In this document: piece by piece, positions 10,401-22,400 of the stretch | Position numbering within the stretch: position 1 is the stretch's first letter | Layout: the number at the start of each line of letters is the position of its first letter | From: Amblyornis subalaris | Lineage: Eukaryota; Chordata; Aves; Passeriformes; Ptilonorhynchidae | Assembly (NCBI GenBank): GCA_018881555.1 | Contig: JACAXG010000079.1 | Span: 1,651,680 to 1,715,679 of the forward strand | Length of the DNA: 64,000 nt | Reading direction: 5' to 3' | Position numbers and translations under genes: made by a program | The notes under the pieces: generated by a model | Told to the model about the DNA's origin: nothing | Databases searched by the model: none | What the model saw: the letters and a program-made list of their open reading frames with translations, nothing else

Positions 10401-13400
10401 TTTTGTCTCTTCCTTTCAGCACTGCAAAGTACAACATAATCACATTCCTACCAAGGTTCCTTTATTCCCAGTTCAGAAGGGCTGCTAATGCATTTTTTCT
10501 TTTTATTGCGTTGCTTCAGGTAAGATCAACAGTAAGATTCTAATGTGTTGAACTTGCTGAGAGAGCATTTATATTATAGAGATACTGAGATACTGAGGTT
10601 GCTGTACCGTTCTTTCCAAGCTAGCTCGCCTCTCAGAATAGCTGTATCGTGTAGACATATCTTTAATAAAATGTTTGGGTTTGTGGGTTTTTTACACCTT
10701 GGAGATAACAAAATGCACACAAAGATTTTTCTGTAAAACAGATTAGGTATAGGTGAAACACTGTTGAGTAAAAGAGACTGTTGTGACAAGAAAATTGCAT
10801 TTAAAAGTACCTGGCGTATACAGAAAACTGTTACCTGTAGTTGGCATTTCTCGTAGAGGGTATTGTCTAAGAACCTGAACTCTATGAACTTTAGTTCTGT
10901 GGGTTCTTTTGGGGGACAGGAATTGCAGCTGAGGGGAAGTGATTATTTATTCTTAGAGATAAAGATTGAAATTGAGCCTGGACAAAGAAAACCAGTTATG
11001 GACTCCAATACTATAGCAACTATTTCCCATAAACCAACTGATCAATGTACTGGTTAGGAAGGAAGCACATAGTCTTTTTTATACAGTGGTATAATAAAGA
11101 AAAAAGAATATAAAAAATTAATAAATGGTGTAAAAAAGAAAAAGACCCAGCTTACTGAGACTTTTTTTAAGAAGTACATAACATTTTGCACATCTGTCAG
11201 AATATTTTAGTTTCGCAGTAGTTCAAGTTGATAAAGCAGGCAGTGGTTTTTGTATACGATTATTTGAATGCCTTAGCTGATGATGAATGAAAACTTGAAC
11301 TGTGTTCAGGTGCAGTCATAATTACCATTGTCTAGTTCTGCATTTCAAACATTTGATTAAAACACATTTTCTGCATGATTTCAAATGCGTTGTGTAGAAT
11401 GTGTTGATTTGTATGTTGTGGAGGTCATTGTGTTAGGGAGTGACATACCAAAGAAAAATGCCACATAAACTGCTATATGTACTTCTTCCCTCACTTCAGA
11501 TGTTTCTGCAAGTGCAAGTTTATTCCTCTGTACTTATTCTGATTTCTTTCCTTCTACTTTAAGTGCTTAGGGCAGTTTCCTAAGGTACATCTGCATAAGA
11601 AGCTTACACTGTTTTCTAGGAGGGAAAAAAGTTTAGGGTTTCATTAGGTTTTCTGCCTGCAAGCCTGTGGCTTCAAATAAACATCCTGCTAACCCCATCT
11701 GGCATCTCAGGTTAATCCAGTGGTCCAGCAGTGTTCCCTGTGGTGCCACTGTGCACCTCAAGCTAGTGACACAGAATAGGAGATTTCAGAAGTGTTAGGA
11801 AGTGGAGTGTTAGGACTTTGAAGCCCACCAGCATATCAGGCTATCAGTGGGACTGCATTGTCAGGAGAAGGAAATAGAAGATAATGGAATTGGAGTCCAG
11901 GCTGGTGACCCTTTTGCTTTCAGATTTTGCTGGGAAAATAACATGTAAGTCGAATGGGAATTTGTACATACGTGTAGGAAGGAATGAGAAGGTAGGAACA
12001 TCTGGAGAAGTGATAGATCCCTTTCCTTTGTAGCCAACATATAGTCACTTGCCCAGCAGTAACTTTCTGCCTCATTTCCATTTAATTCCTTGAAAAACGT
12101 CTACAATAACCTGGAAGATAGATTTATATTAATTTTACTAGACACATTGCATATGTATATATAACATCCTGTTTTCTTTCAGAAGCANAACGTGGTGGTA
12201 GCAAAAAGAAATTTATATAATTCATAAGTAACATTGGCTGTTTTTCAAAACATTTTATNATAAATTGAGGATATCTTTTAACCACTTTAAGGCACCACTA
12301 GTTAGTGTACTCTTTTCTTGCAGAGTTCTCATTGTTGCACTGCATTACCCATTAAAAGTCTGTTAAGGCACCGATCCTTTCANTTATCAATGTTGCCATT
12401 AAGAACTCCAGTCAATATAAAGATAATTATGGATGACCATCCATGTATATCACATAAGCAGCTGCATTTTCTCACAATTTACTTACATGTTTGCTTGCAT
12501 CATCTGTGCTCATACCTGCTTAGCAAAGATGGGATTTTTTACAGAAGTCTGGCAGAAAGCAGCTATTTGAAATTTGTCAGTTAATATCTAGTGTGATTAA
12601 AAATATTTCTTAAGAGATTNAAACAAAAATAACTTGGATTAGTGTCCACTCTAACAAAAATCTAAACTGAAAAGTTTAGTCATATTTTATAAATAAGTAC
12701 TTTAATTCTATTTCAAACACAGGAAAGGAAGGTGAATATTCTGCAAACACTAAAACCTCTGGAAATAGTACCATTCAACACTATACTGTTCAAAATGCAA
12801 ATGTTCTCTTATTGTATCAGCTGTTTTTGAATTGAAGACTATAAACCTCTCTTGGAAATAATCAGCACCATGTCTAAAAAGTGAATTTGCTTGTCTTTGC
12901 ACAGAAAATACTGCTGCTTGTATTAGAAATGTTTTCAATCATCAATACAAAAAATTTTTTCTCCTTTTTTTTTCGATAGCAAATACCAGATGTATCACCA
13001 ACAGGCCGCTACACAACATTGGTTCCTCTCTTATTTATTTTAGCTGTAGCTGCAGTGAAGGAGATAATAGAAGATATTGTAAGTATTTCGTAGCAATATC
13101 TTGTAAATAGCTTTCATAATTTTCATTTATAATATTACAGAAATGTTGTCAAATCCAGGTCCAAGCATTTGGTGCGCTTCTTATTTCTAATGTCACACGC
13201 ATAAAATCCTTAGTTTCACTGTTGTGACTTTGCATGGTTTTGTAGACAGCAAGGGGAATAGACCTTTTCAGTTTTTCCTGTTGCTCCAGTCCAGTGCAAT
13301 TTACCTTTAGCTTTTCATATCTTGGTGCTAATTGTGATCTGCTGACTCCTGATGGCCAGGAATAGACATAGAATGCTGGTCCTTGTTGGGCTTTCCTAGG

Positions 13401-16400
13401 CTCTTTCCAGTCAGTGTCTGTGGCAGTAGTTGTTTTGCTTTCTTCTTATATTGAATGAAAACTTTAAAAGAGCTGAGACATTGTTGACATGGAAATGTCC
13501 ATTCTGACTTACTTTATTTTGAGGAGAGAGAAAGGAATTTCAGTCTCTGTTTCACTTCATACAAAAGATGTTGGGGTTTTCTGAGTACCTTCCTGCCTTC
13601 TCTTCACTAAAAGTATATGATAGAAACCTGTCTCTCTAACTTGCTTAAAATAATTGAGTCTTTTAATTGATGTCTTTTGTATCTAAGGAATTAGCTTAAA
13701 CTTAATTATTTACCAAATCACTCTAGATTCCAAGAATTTCTTTATCTGCTTTTGTTCTATTTTAGTTCTGCAGGTATGTTATAAAAAGGACAAGTCATTA
13801 GGTATGTCATGATACGGCAGAGTGCCTTGTCCACTAGAGGAGTAGTGTTCCTGTTTGTGGGTTCTTCTCTCGAGTTTTGGAAAGGGTTGCAGGTCATATA
13901 GTCTTTCCCTGCACACAAATAGTAAGCTCTCGGGAACATCAGATTTATTGTGTTTGAGCAGAATTGCAATGTATGTGCAGAAACATGATCAAGAGGAAGA
14001 GTACTGAGCTGCAAAGGAGGTTTGGAATGGAAGGTGGTTGGTCTCATGCTGCCTTTATTGATGCGATCAACTTGGTTTTCTCCTCAGTTACCTCTGTGAA
14101 AGGATGGTGGGTAAAGTATAGGTTCCCTGGGTTGTATGAAGCTCCTGTGTCACAGAGCTGAGTGGTCCTGCAAGACACGATGAGGTTTCCATTAAATATT
14201 TTTCTTCTATTTGGCATTTCTAGTTTTTGGTGCCTTGTAGTCAGCTTCTCCTTAAATGCCTTTGTTGCTTTCTCTTTACATAAAAAAAATCCCTTTTGAA
14301 AAAAAGCCATAAAATCAATTCATGTTCTTTTAGATATTTTTAACCATTCTGCCATTAATGCTTACAGACTTACACCATCTGTCAATGTCTAGGCAAATAT
14401 AAAACTGAGGCTGCTGCTACTGTACAAAGTGTCCTTTTTAAAATTATCTCATCCAGTCGCTTTTGTCATTTATTTCTACCATTTGCTCTTTGCAACTTGA
14501 AGTGTACAGTTTGGTGTGGCAGGGGCAAAAGACAGGGATCAGGTTTAGCGCCATATATGCGCTAAATAAAGTTCTCATCACTGAATGCTACAGAGATACT
14601 TAAAAGCAGTACAGCTCTACTGGTTTTTGCTGAGAAAGCTGACCACTTTTTCCATAGTAAAATATTCAGTGTTTTCCCTTAACCTTTCATTTTCATTATA
14701 TGTCAGTTTCTTTACACAGTGAGATTTCTAAGACCTCCAGGAATGGTAATCTTCATCTGATATTAAAGCTTTTGGATGGGAACCTTCTANATTGATATCA
14801 ATAAATATACTGTCACGGTCTGGACAAACTGAGGAGGAAGATGAAAGTCCTTGGCAGGTGTGGTCTTCTGCTCTGTCTCTAGCTAGCTGCTTGAATACAG
14901 AGTAGGCCCTGTCCAGGCCCGGGCGGTGTAGGGCCCGGAGAGATGGTATGTAGAACAGAGCCCAGTTGTCTGTTGTACGGTTCCAAAGGAAGAAGAAAAA
15001 GAAAATACAATCCCAGGAAAAAACAAACTGTCTTCTTCCCTTGCCTCAGGCAGAGGAGGGAAAAAGCCAAAAGCAAGTTTTAACTCCGTCCGAATATCCC
15101 TCAGCTGAGTAAAAACCAGGCGAAAGCTCACAAGAAAAAAAAGGTAAAGGTAAAAAAGTGTCCCTTCGCCTTCAACTGTAGAAAGCAACTGCCGAGATGT
15201 TCTCTCCGCATCCAACTGCAGAAAAGCGGCCAGAGAGAGTCCTCTCCTCTGAAACAGAGTTTCTCCNATAACCACAACAAAGCTAGCTGATCAAGGTGAA
15301 AGAATGTAAATATCCTTCGAAGAAAACCAAAACGTAGCTCCTGGCTTCTCGAGCCAGCTTAAAGACAGAGTTAATACTTTTCATTAAGCAGGTGATTGGG
15401 ATATATAGCATCATAAAGTCACTCCAGGACATATACTTACCAAGATAATACTTTTATCTGAAGAACCAAACGTTTATTTTTCTGGAATGAAATACCAGGA
15501 AGAGAAGGATGTTAACAGAATTATTCATGAAAGCATGTGTTTTCCATATATGCTTCAAAAGTGCTAGCAAAATTTGTGATGTACAGTGCTAGATTGTCAG
15601 CTGTTTCCAGTGATTTTCACCCATCATAGCTCAGCAAGCACTGGACTTCAAACTTTTCAAAATGGAGGAGATTCACCCTATGGGCAAATAGACATCTGCT
15701 TTGGTCAAGTTATGCTTTCCCTTTGATCAAAGGTTATTGATCTGTACAGTCAGCCATCTTTTTGGAAGGAGAATCTACTGGTAATCTGTGAAAACCTAGT
15801 AAAAAATAATATTTCAGTTTTGTAAAGTGATAAGGTGGCCTTTTAAGAGCTGCTAGCTCAGAGTCTTATCAACATTGTATTAGCAGTAAATCACTCAAGA
15901 AGCTTGACTTATTTTTCTTTCCATTTACAAGATTGCTTCTGATTTTGTTTGTATCTCAAAGGCATGAATTCTGAACGTCTGTTCAAAAAGTGTACCTAAA
16001 CCAGTTAATTCTATTTAAATTAATTTTCCAAAACATGTTCCTGCTCAGGAAAAACTGAGTTCATTAGTCCTAAATACTGTGTTTAAACTAGTACTCTCCT
16101 AAGCTTTTTGTATCTGAGTTTGGTCATACCTTGAAAATGCTGGTTGTTAATAGTTGCATCAAAAGATTACTGTCAAAAGATTTCTCGCAGCTATATTAAA
16201 ACTGGGGTGCATCGTGGCCTGTTTGGGGGGGAGTGCTATCAGTGTTTTGTTTGTCTGTTTGTTACTGTTGTTGAAGTCTGCAGGCCGTTTTGTAGAAGTG
16301 AAGTCATTGCCTGACTTCAGATCCGTATGAGACACTTAGATGAAGAATTGTTCCATGATCTTTGCTGTGGTAGAATCATCTCCCAGTTTCAGGAAAGGGC

Positions 16401-19400
16401 AAAGTTATGGTACTAAAATGCACCAGTTCCTTACATAAGGAACTCGTTTAGGTAGAGATTGCCCACATGAGAGGATATTTTAGTACAACACAATTAGCCT
16501 GGAACTGGGTGTGACTTTCCTGGTGTTCATAACCATGCAAGTAATTAATAGTCCTGTTTAAATGTTTAGTTGATTTATTGAATAGATGAGTGGAAGGGGG
16601 TAATAGCTGTGGTTTTTATTAGAAGAAAGCTTTATCTTATCAACAGAAGTCTTTTAACCACTGTGCATTTTTCGTTTAGAAAAGGCATAAAGCTGATAAT
16701 GCGGTGAACAAGAAACAAACTCAAGGTAGGAATTTTTTTTTAACTTTTTTGGGGGGGGGGTTGAATTTTTGCAAATGTACTGCTGACAGGTAATTGAGTG
16801 GGAAATTGCATGTGCAAATTCCTTCAAGATTTGTCAAGTAAACAGTTGAAATAATTTGCAGTGACATTAGCCCCACAAAACAGAATATGCTCTAGATTAA
16901 GGTTGTGAGATTCCTGAGAAACGTGAACATTTACCCGTTTAGCACAGGTGGTGCTGTCACTGTTAAAAGATCATAATCACCTGTATATTTAGTGGGCTTA
17001 CATTATAATTAAGCATTTCGGAGTACACATACAATTTTTTTCAGCCAGCAATAGGAAGGAAGTGTCAAAATTACAACTCTCTTTCTATGCTGCTTCAAAA
17101 CTGTGGATAAAGATTAATGGACTTCTTTTTGGTTTGGTTTGTTTGGGTTTTTTTTCATGAAATCAATGTAATGGTTTGATTAGAGATGATGAGATATTTA
17201 ACCAGTGTACCCTAACCAAAAGAAAAGTATTAAATCAGGGGATTATTTTAGCTCAGAAAGCGAGGGAGATACTATGTCCTAAACACACAGTGGAAGTTCA
17301 GGTTCCTGCTTCCCTGCTCTTCAGCTTTTCATGTTATTTGTTCTGAGGTAGACCTCTCTTGATGGAAATGGTCCTGTTTTTATAAACAGGAGGAGAAATG
17401 AGTGTCGTGTGAATTTGATGGCAGAAGGTATGAAAAATACCACAAAGAGAAGACTCTTACATGGAATCCTTTTCAAATACATAATAAAAATAACCTTAAG
17501 TTTTTTAGGGAGGAATACAGTCATGGGTTAAAGATAAACAATTGTGTAGCACTGCTAAATACTGGAAACACAAATTTTAAAGCCTACCTAAATTGTATGT
17601 AAATCATTACTGTAAAATTTATGGGGGCTGGAGGGGGAAAGATTACTTAGGAAACTACTGAGGATGTAGAAACTACTAAGCTCAATAGCAGGTATGGAGA
17701 GATTAGGACAGGGAGACAAAACTATTGACTGAAATCACTGGGAATAGAAATCTCCAGAGGACAGGCCCGGAGAAACAGATAACCTCTTAGCAATACATAG
17801 AAAACAAAGGAAAACTTAATGTAGACATCCAAAATTCTTTCGTCAATCATTCATAGCTTTTGAGATTACAAGCAACGGTTTTGGTGGCAGTGAAATCTTA
17901 AACTGCCTTCTCAATTTTTCTTTTTGTCCACAGCATACAAAGTTATAATGAAAGACTTGTTTTACTCTCTTTTCTGACTCTTCTTCTTCATTACCTTTTG
18001 TCAAGGTCTTCGGTAACTGTTCCTAAAATTCCTGAATGTTCCATGCATGCAAAAGAGCATTGTGGAAGTTAAATGTGCGATGAGGATAAATAAAATATTG
18101 CTAGCACTGAGAAACACATTTCTTAAGCTAATGCAGGATTCACATAAGTACAGCATCAATCCTAGCATTCTGTCAAAGCGATTTTTAAATGTATTGTCAA
18201 AGCAATATTTTAAAAGTTAATCAGTATGGTACTCTCTTACTTTGTTTTCATGTATTCAGCAGTTCTGTGACCTCGAAAAGCAGCAATGTGCACAGTACAT
18301 TGTATATCCAGCTCCACCTTTGGTTGCCTTTTAAACACATGAAATTGTTAGTGAAATGACATGTGCATGTGTGGATTCTGTATATGGGTCTCCCTTCCAT
18401 TTGCTGTTCCTTAATGACCATCTGTATCTCAGTTAACCATAAGTAAGTAAGTTTCTAGTTTTCCACTACTATAAAAATCCTACTGCAGAGGATTTGGATG
18501 TGTTAGGCTGCATTAGGGATGATTTTTGTTGTCTCAGGCTGCATGTATATACAATACAGCAGGACATCATCAGACATTCTGACATGATGAAATCTGCCTT
18601 TCTGCAGTGTGGTGAAGTAGCTCTCTGTAGGGCAGATGGAACATGCTTTTGAAAATTATTTGTTAGAGAGAGCTGAAAAGTGGGAGATACAACTGTGAAA
18701 GTCAGGCTGCAGAAGACTATGGCACAAGTTCCCCAACCATTATATAAAAGGTGCATAGCAACACCACCTTTTTTTTTTTGTTCTCATAAGAAAATGGATT
18801 TAACTGAATGTTTGTGTATGTTAACTCTCCTTAAAAGCTTAGTGGATCAAGCTAGGGTTAGAGTACTCTTGAGATTTCAGGTGGCTCAGCATGTTTTCAT
18901 GAGTCTGACTTGTCCACTTGTAAGCTGATTTTAACCAGTTAAACCAGCTGGAAACAAATCCAGAAAGAAAAAAATGACAGTGTCCTTCCATGTAACAGGT
19001 TAAACTGGCTCATCAGAGGGTCCAACAAACCCTGGAGGCAGCATTCATAAAGCAGTGAGGGCACGCACCTTGGCATTTAGTGAAAGCAGGACAGGACCTT
19101 CCTTCTGCAGCCAGAAGCCCCTTCTTAAGAAGCCTCTGACCACATCCGGTGGCTTACATTTGAGACATGCAGAACTCCAATGGCAGTTATTATACCATTA
19201 GCTATTTGTGAAACTTGGTTTTCTGGATTGCTGCAAGGTATATTTTTAATTCTCATCACTTCTTTCATCTGGTTGGTGCCATGGCCCTACAAACAGTATT
19301 GCTGGCACAAGAGAATGGAAATAGGTAGTTGGCAGCACAAGTGTCAAATGTCTTGGGTTACTTAGGACAGTGTTACAACCAGTCATCACACACATTACCA

Positions 19401-22400
19401 GTGAAGGGAAATGGTTTGTCAAAATAGACTTTGTATAAATGATCAGCTGGTTGGTGAGACAGTCATTAAAACATCTTGCTTACTGTCAGGAAGGGAGACT
19501 GCTCCATCTACCATTGCCCTGAGTATATCAGCACTAATAAATTTGGGGGAAGGAAGGGGAAGAGTTACTGACCAGAAAGAATTACTAAGCAGGTTAAGTA
19601 ATGATTGCAGAAATCATTGAGATACACAAGAAGAGGGGTCAGTCTGGACAGAATCTACAGGAAGCCTTAAATGTAAAGGCCATAAGTATTCCCAGATTTT
19701 AATCCACTTTTTTGAAGTCAACACACTCTTGCATAAGAACTTGTTCCTGATCGGGAGCTTCAGATAAGCTTCCTGATGGTTGAAAAGCTGGAAGAGACAG
19801 TGAAAGAGAACAATCTCTTCAAGTTATCTGAGTACTGATACATAGCAATATGTTTTCTTTTTCTTTTTGCACATCAATAACTGGGATTAAAAAAATGTTG
19901 CCTTTATTATTCTCTGAAAACACAATCTTGGCAATTAACTGGCAACAAGGCATGGTTTTTGCATCATAATAGTAGCAGTTAAAACTAGAATAGTGGAATG
20001 TGGTTACAGTATTAATTGCAGCTGCCAGGGAAAAACTATACTAAATACTACTCTAAATAGCTTGGGTTGATTTGGGGGATTTTCANTATATTTGTGGAGA
20101 AGATGACTGTAGTGATCCTAAAGTTCACTGATATGCCAGTAACAGCAGAATAGATAAACCCTAATGAGCCTCCTGGCACATTTTTATGAATCTTGAATAT
20201 ATTCCTCTCGCCCTCTGTTACAATCTGCTCTAATCACAGGAGAGAATTCTCTCTGAATAAAGTGGAAAGACCCCTAAATGTTNGAATATTCTTTAAACAG
20301 ATTAAAGCCAAACAAGGCTAAATGTTGGTACCGAAGAAATTGATCTATTTTATTTAACAGTAAGTGAGAGAGAGAGAAAGAAAAAGGAAGAAAGAGAAAG
20401 AGGTGTATGGGGGTGGGGGNGGAGGACAGGAAGAGTGACAGAGGTTAGGTGGAAGCATGTCACCCCTCCATGGGTCCCAATGACGTCTCGTTGATCCCCT
20501 ACATCTGGTCTTCTGGATGGTGAAGGTCGCCACTGCCAAAAGCATAGAATCTGTTGGATTAATATACGCTTTGGGCCAGGTGGGAATGCCCAGGTACCAC
20601 CCCTGAGGGGGCCAGCTTAACACTGTCCCTTGCCAGGCTGTGGGTCTGTTGCGTCATTTTGCACCATGTGCAGTGTTCTGGTGCAGGGTCTGGGGACCCC
20701 TTCGGGGGGGCCTTTGATGGGCCATGACACCCCTTCTGCTGCCCCTTCATGTGCGTGTCCAGTAGTNGTGGCTTTTCCTGGAGTGGGGAGCCTCCTGCAG
20801 CTGCACANCAGAGGATGGGTGTTCCTCTGACCAGAGGCTTTTTTCGACACACACACGCCCAAAACCTCTCCTCATCTCCCCGGGGCTGGGGGACTCTGTG
20901 CAAAGCTGGCAGCAGATAAGCCTGGAGCTAAGGCCTCCACACCCAGAGCTGCTGGGCAGGATCCTCCTGTGAAAGCACTCTTTTCCCCCCCGTCCAGGCC
21001 TTAGAATGGTGTCATTTTTATCTTATCTCAAATCAACTTACAGTCTAGGGCCTTAGCCCAGGGGGCCCATTCAGGGTGGCAGTGGTCTTCAGAGCAGTTT
21101 TTCCTTTTGGTGCAGTTTCATTATACAGTTTTGCTATAATACGCAAAAGTCATTCATAAAGAATGTTTAACCCATAAACTATAATACCTCAGTCTCTCAC
21201 ACCCTCCCAATAATTTCATAACTTTTTAACTTCGGAACTTTTTATTCCAGTTACTGATTTATTTTGGAAAACACCACATTATCATAAAATCTATATCAGA
21301 TTTATTTGATTCTCAAACCCTATAGAATGTTCTGATTGACTTTGTAATAGGATTCAATGGTACAAAAACTGTTACAAAGAATATGTGCTGTATAATTGAA
21401 ATGCTTGAACTGAATTCGTAGAAACAAGGCATGCTGTAAAATATTATGTAAATGAAATGTGTCTGTATGGTTTTTCATAAGGAATCTTGTACATACCTGT
21501 ATGCTACAATTAGATTGTATGACTGGACATTTTTCTTTTTTCCTGTTTTTTTTAGTACTACGAAATGGTGCATGGGAGATTGTCCACTGGGAAAAGGTGT
21601 GTGCCTTTATTGGTCACTTTTAGAGAATAATTCATATTTAATATTTGTTTTATTTTTCCCAGTAATCGTTAATGATAAAAAATAACTGGCATGATGAGAA
21701 ATGTATAATCTCTTGTATTTTATTTTTTGTTTATTGTTATTTGTCTCTCAAAACACTCTTTGAAGTCAAGAGTCAAGTCAGTTTTGATGGCAATGAGTCC
21801 AAACTGTGGACTTCAAGTTCAGTGAGAGTAAGTTGAATAATATGATGGCATATGGCAAAATTATGCACTTAGTTAGTATTATTTGGTTTGCCAAGGTAGA
21901 AACTTCTTTCTTGAAACTCGTTACTTTGTGTATTTTTTTAACTTCATTGGCTTAAATCATGAGAACTTCAAACACTTTTATGCAGTAGTTAGGAAGGGAC
22001 TCCTAAAGATAGCTTTCAAGAACTAGATGATGCTGCCGTCTAGTCACTTAGTTTTAGTGGTTTCCATACATGAAAGCTTGAAGAAAATTTGATCCACAGT
22101 AATTTGGAGGCAACGTTCAGATCATACATTGTGATGCAACAAAACTGTGGTCTTTGGTGAGATTAATTTCTTATTTAACTCAACTCCAGTCTTCCAATAA
22201 AGTATTTTACAAAACCAGCAAAATTAAAGAACTGCGTAGAGAAGGTTGGGATTAGGCTTATTAAAGATTAGATTTCCAAAGAATTCTGGTAACTTTTGAG
22301 CAAAACTCTAGTGTACAATCTAACTTCTCTAAGTGTGTGAGTTTTTAACAGTCTTTCTAGCAAATTCAGCAGGTAAATATTTACTGTGCTTAAAACAAGG

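Noticed and set aside
14883..15275. 130-codon minus-strand open frame
   Set aside because: Lies wholly inside the LTR-like insertion and shows no retroviral protein motif.
18930..19015. Imperfect inverted repeat as a transposon end
   Set aside because: The arms are short (about 13 bp with mismatches), with no boundaries or target duplication; noted only as a remark under intron 5.
20354..20903. Overlapping minus-strand open frames of 81-114 codons
   Set aside because: They lie in the GC-rich LTR-like block and include undetermined bases; no domain is visible.
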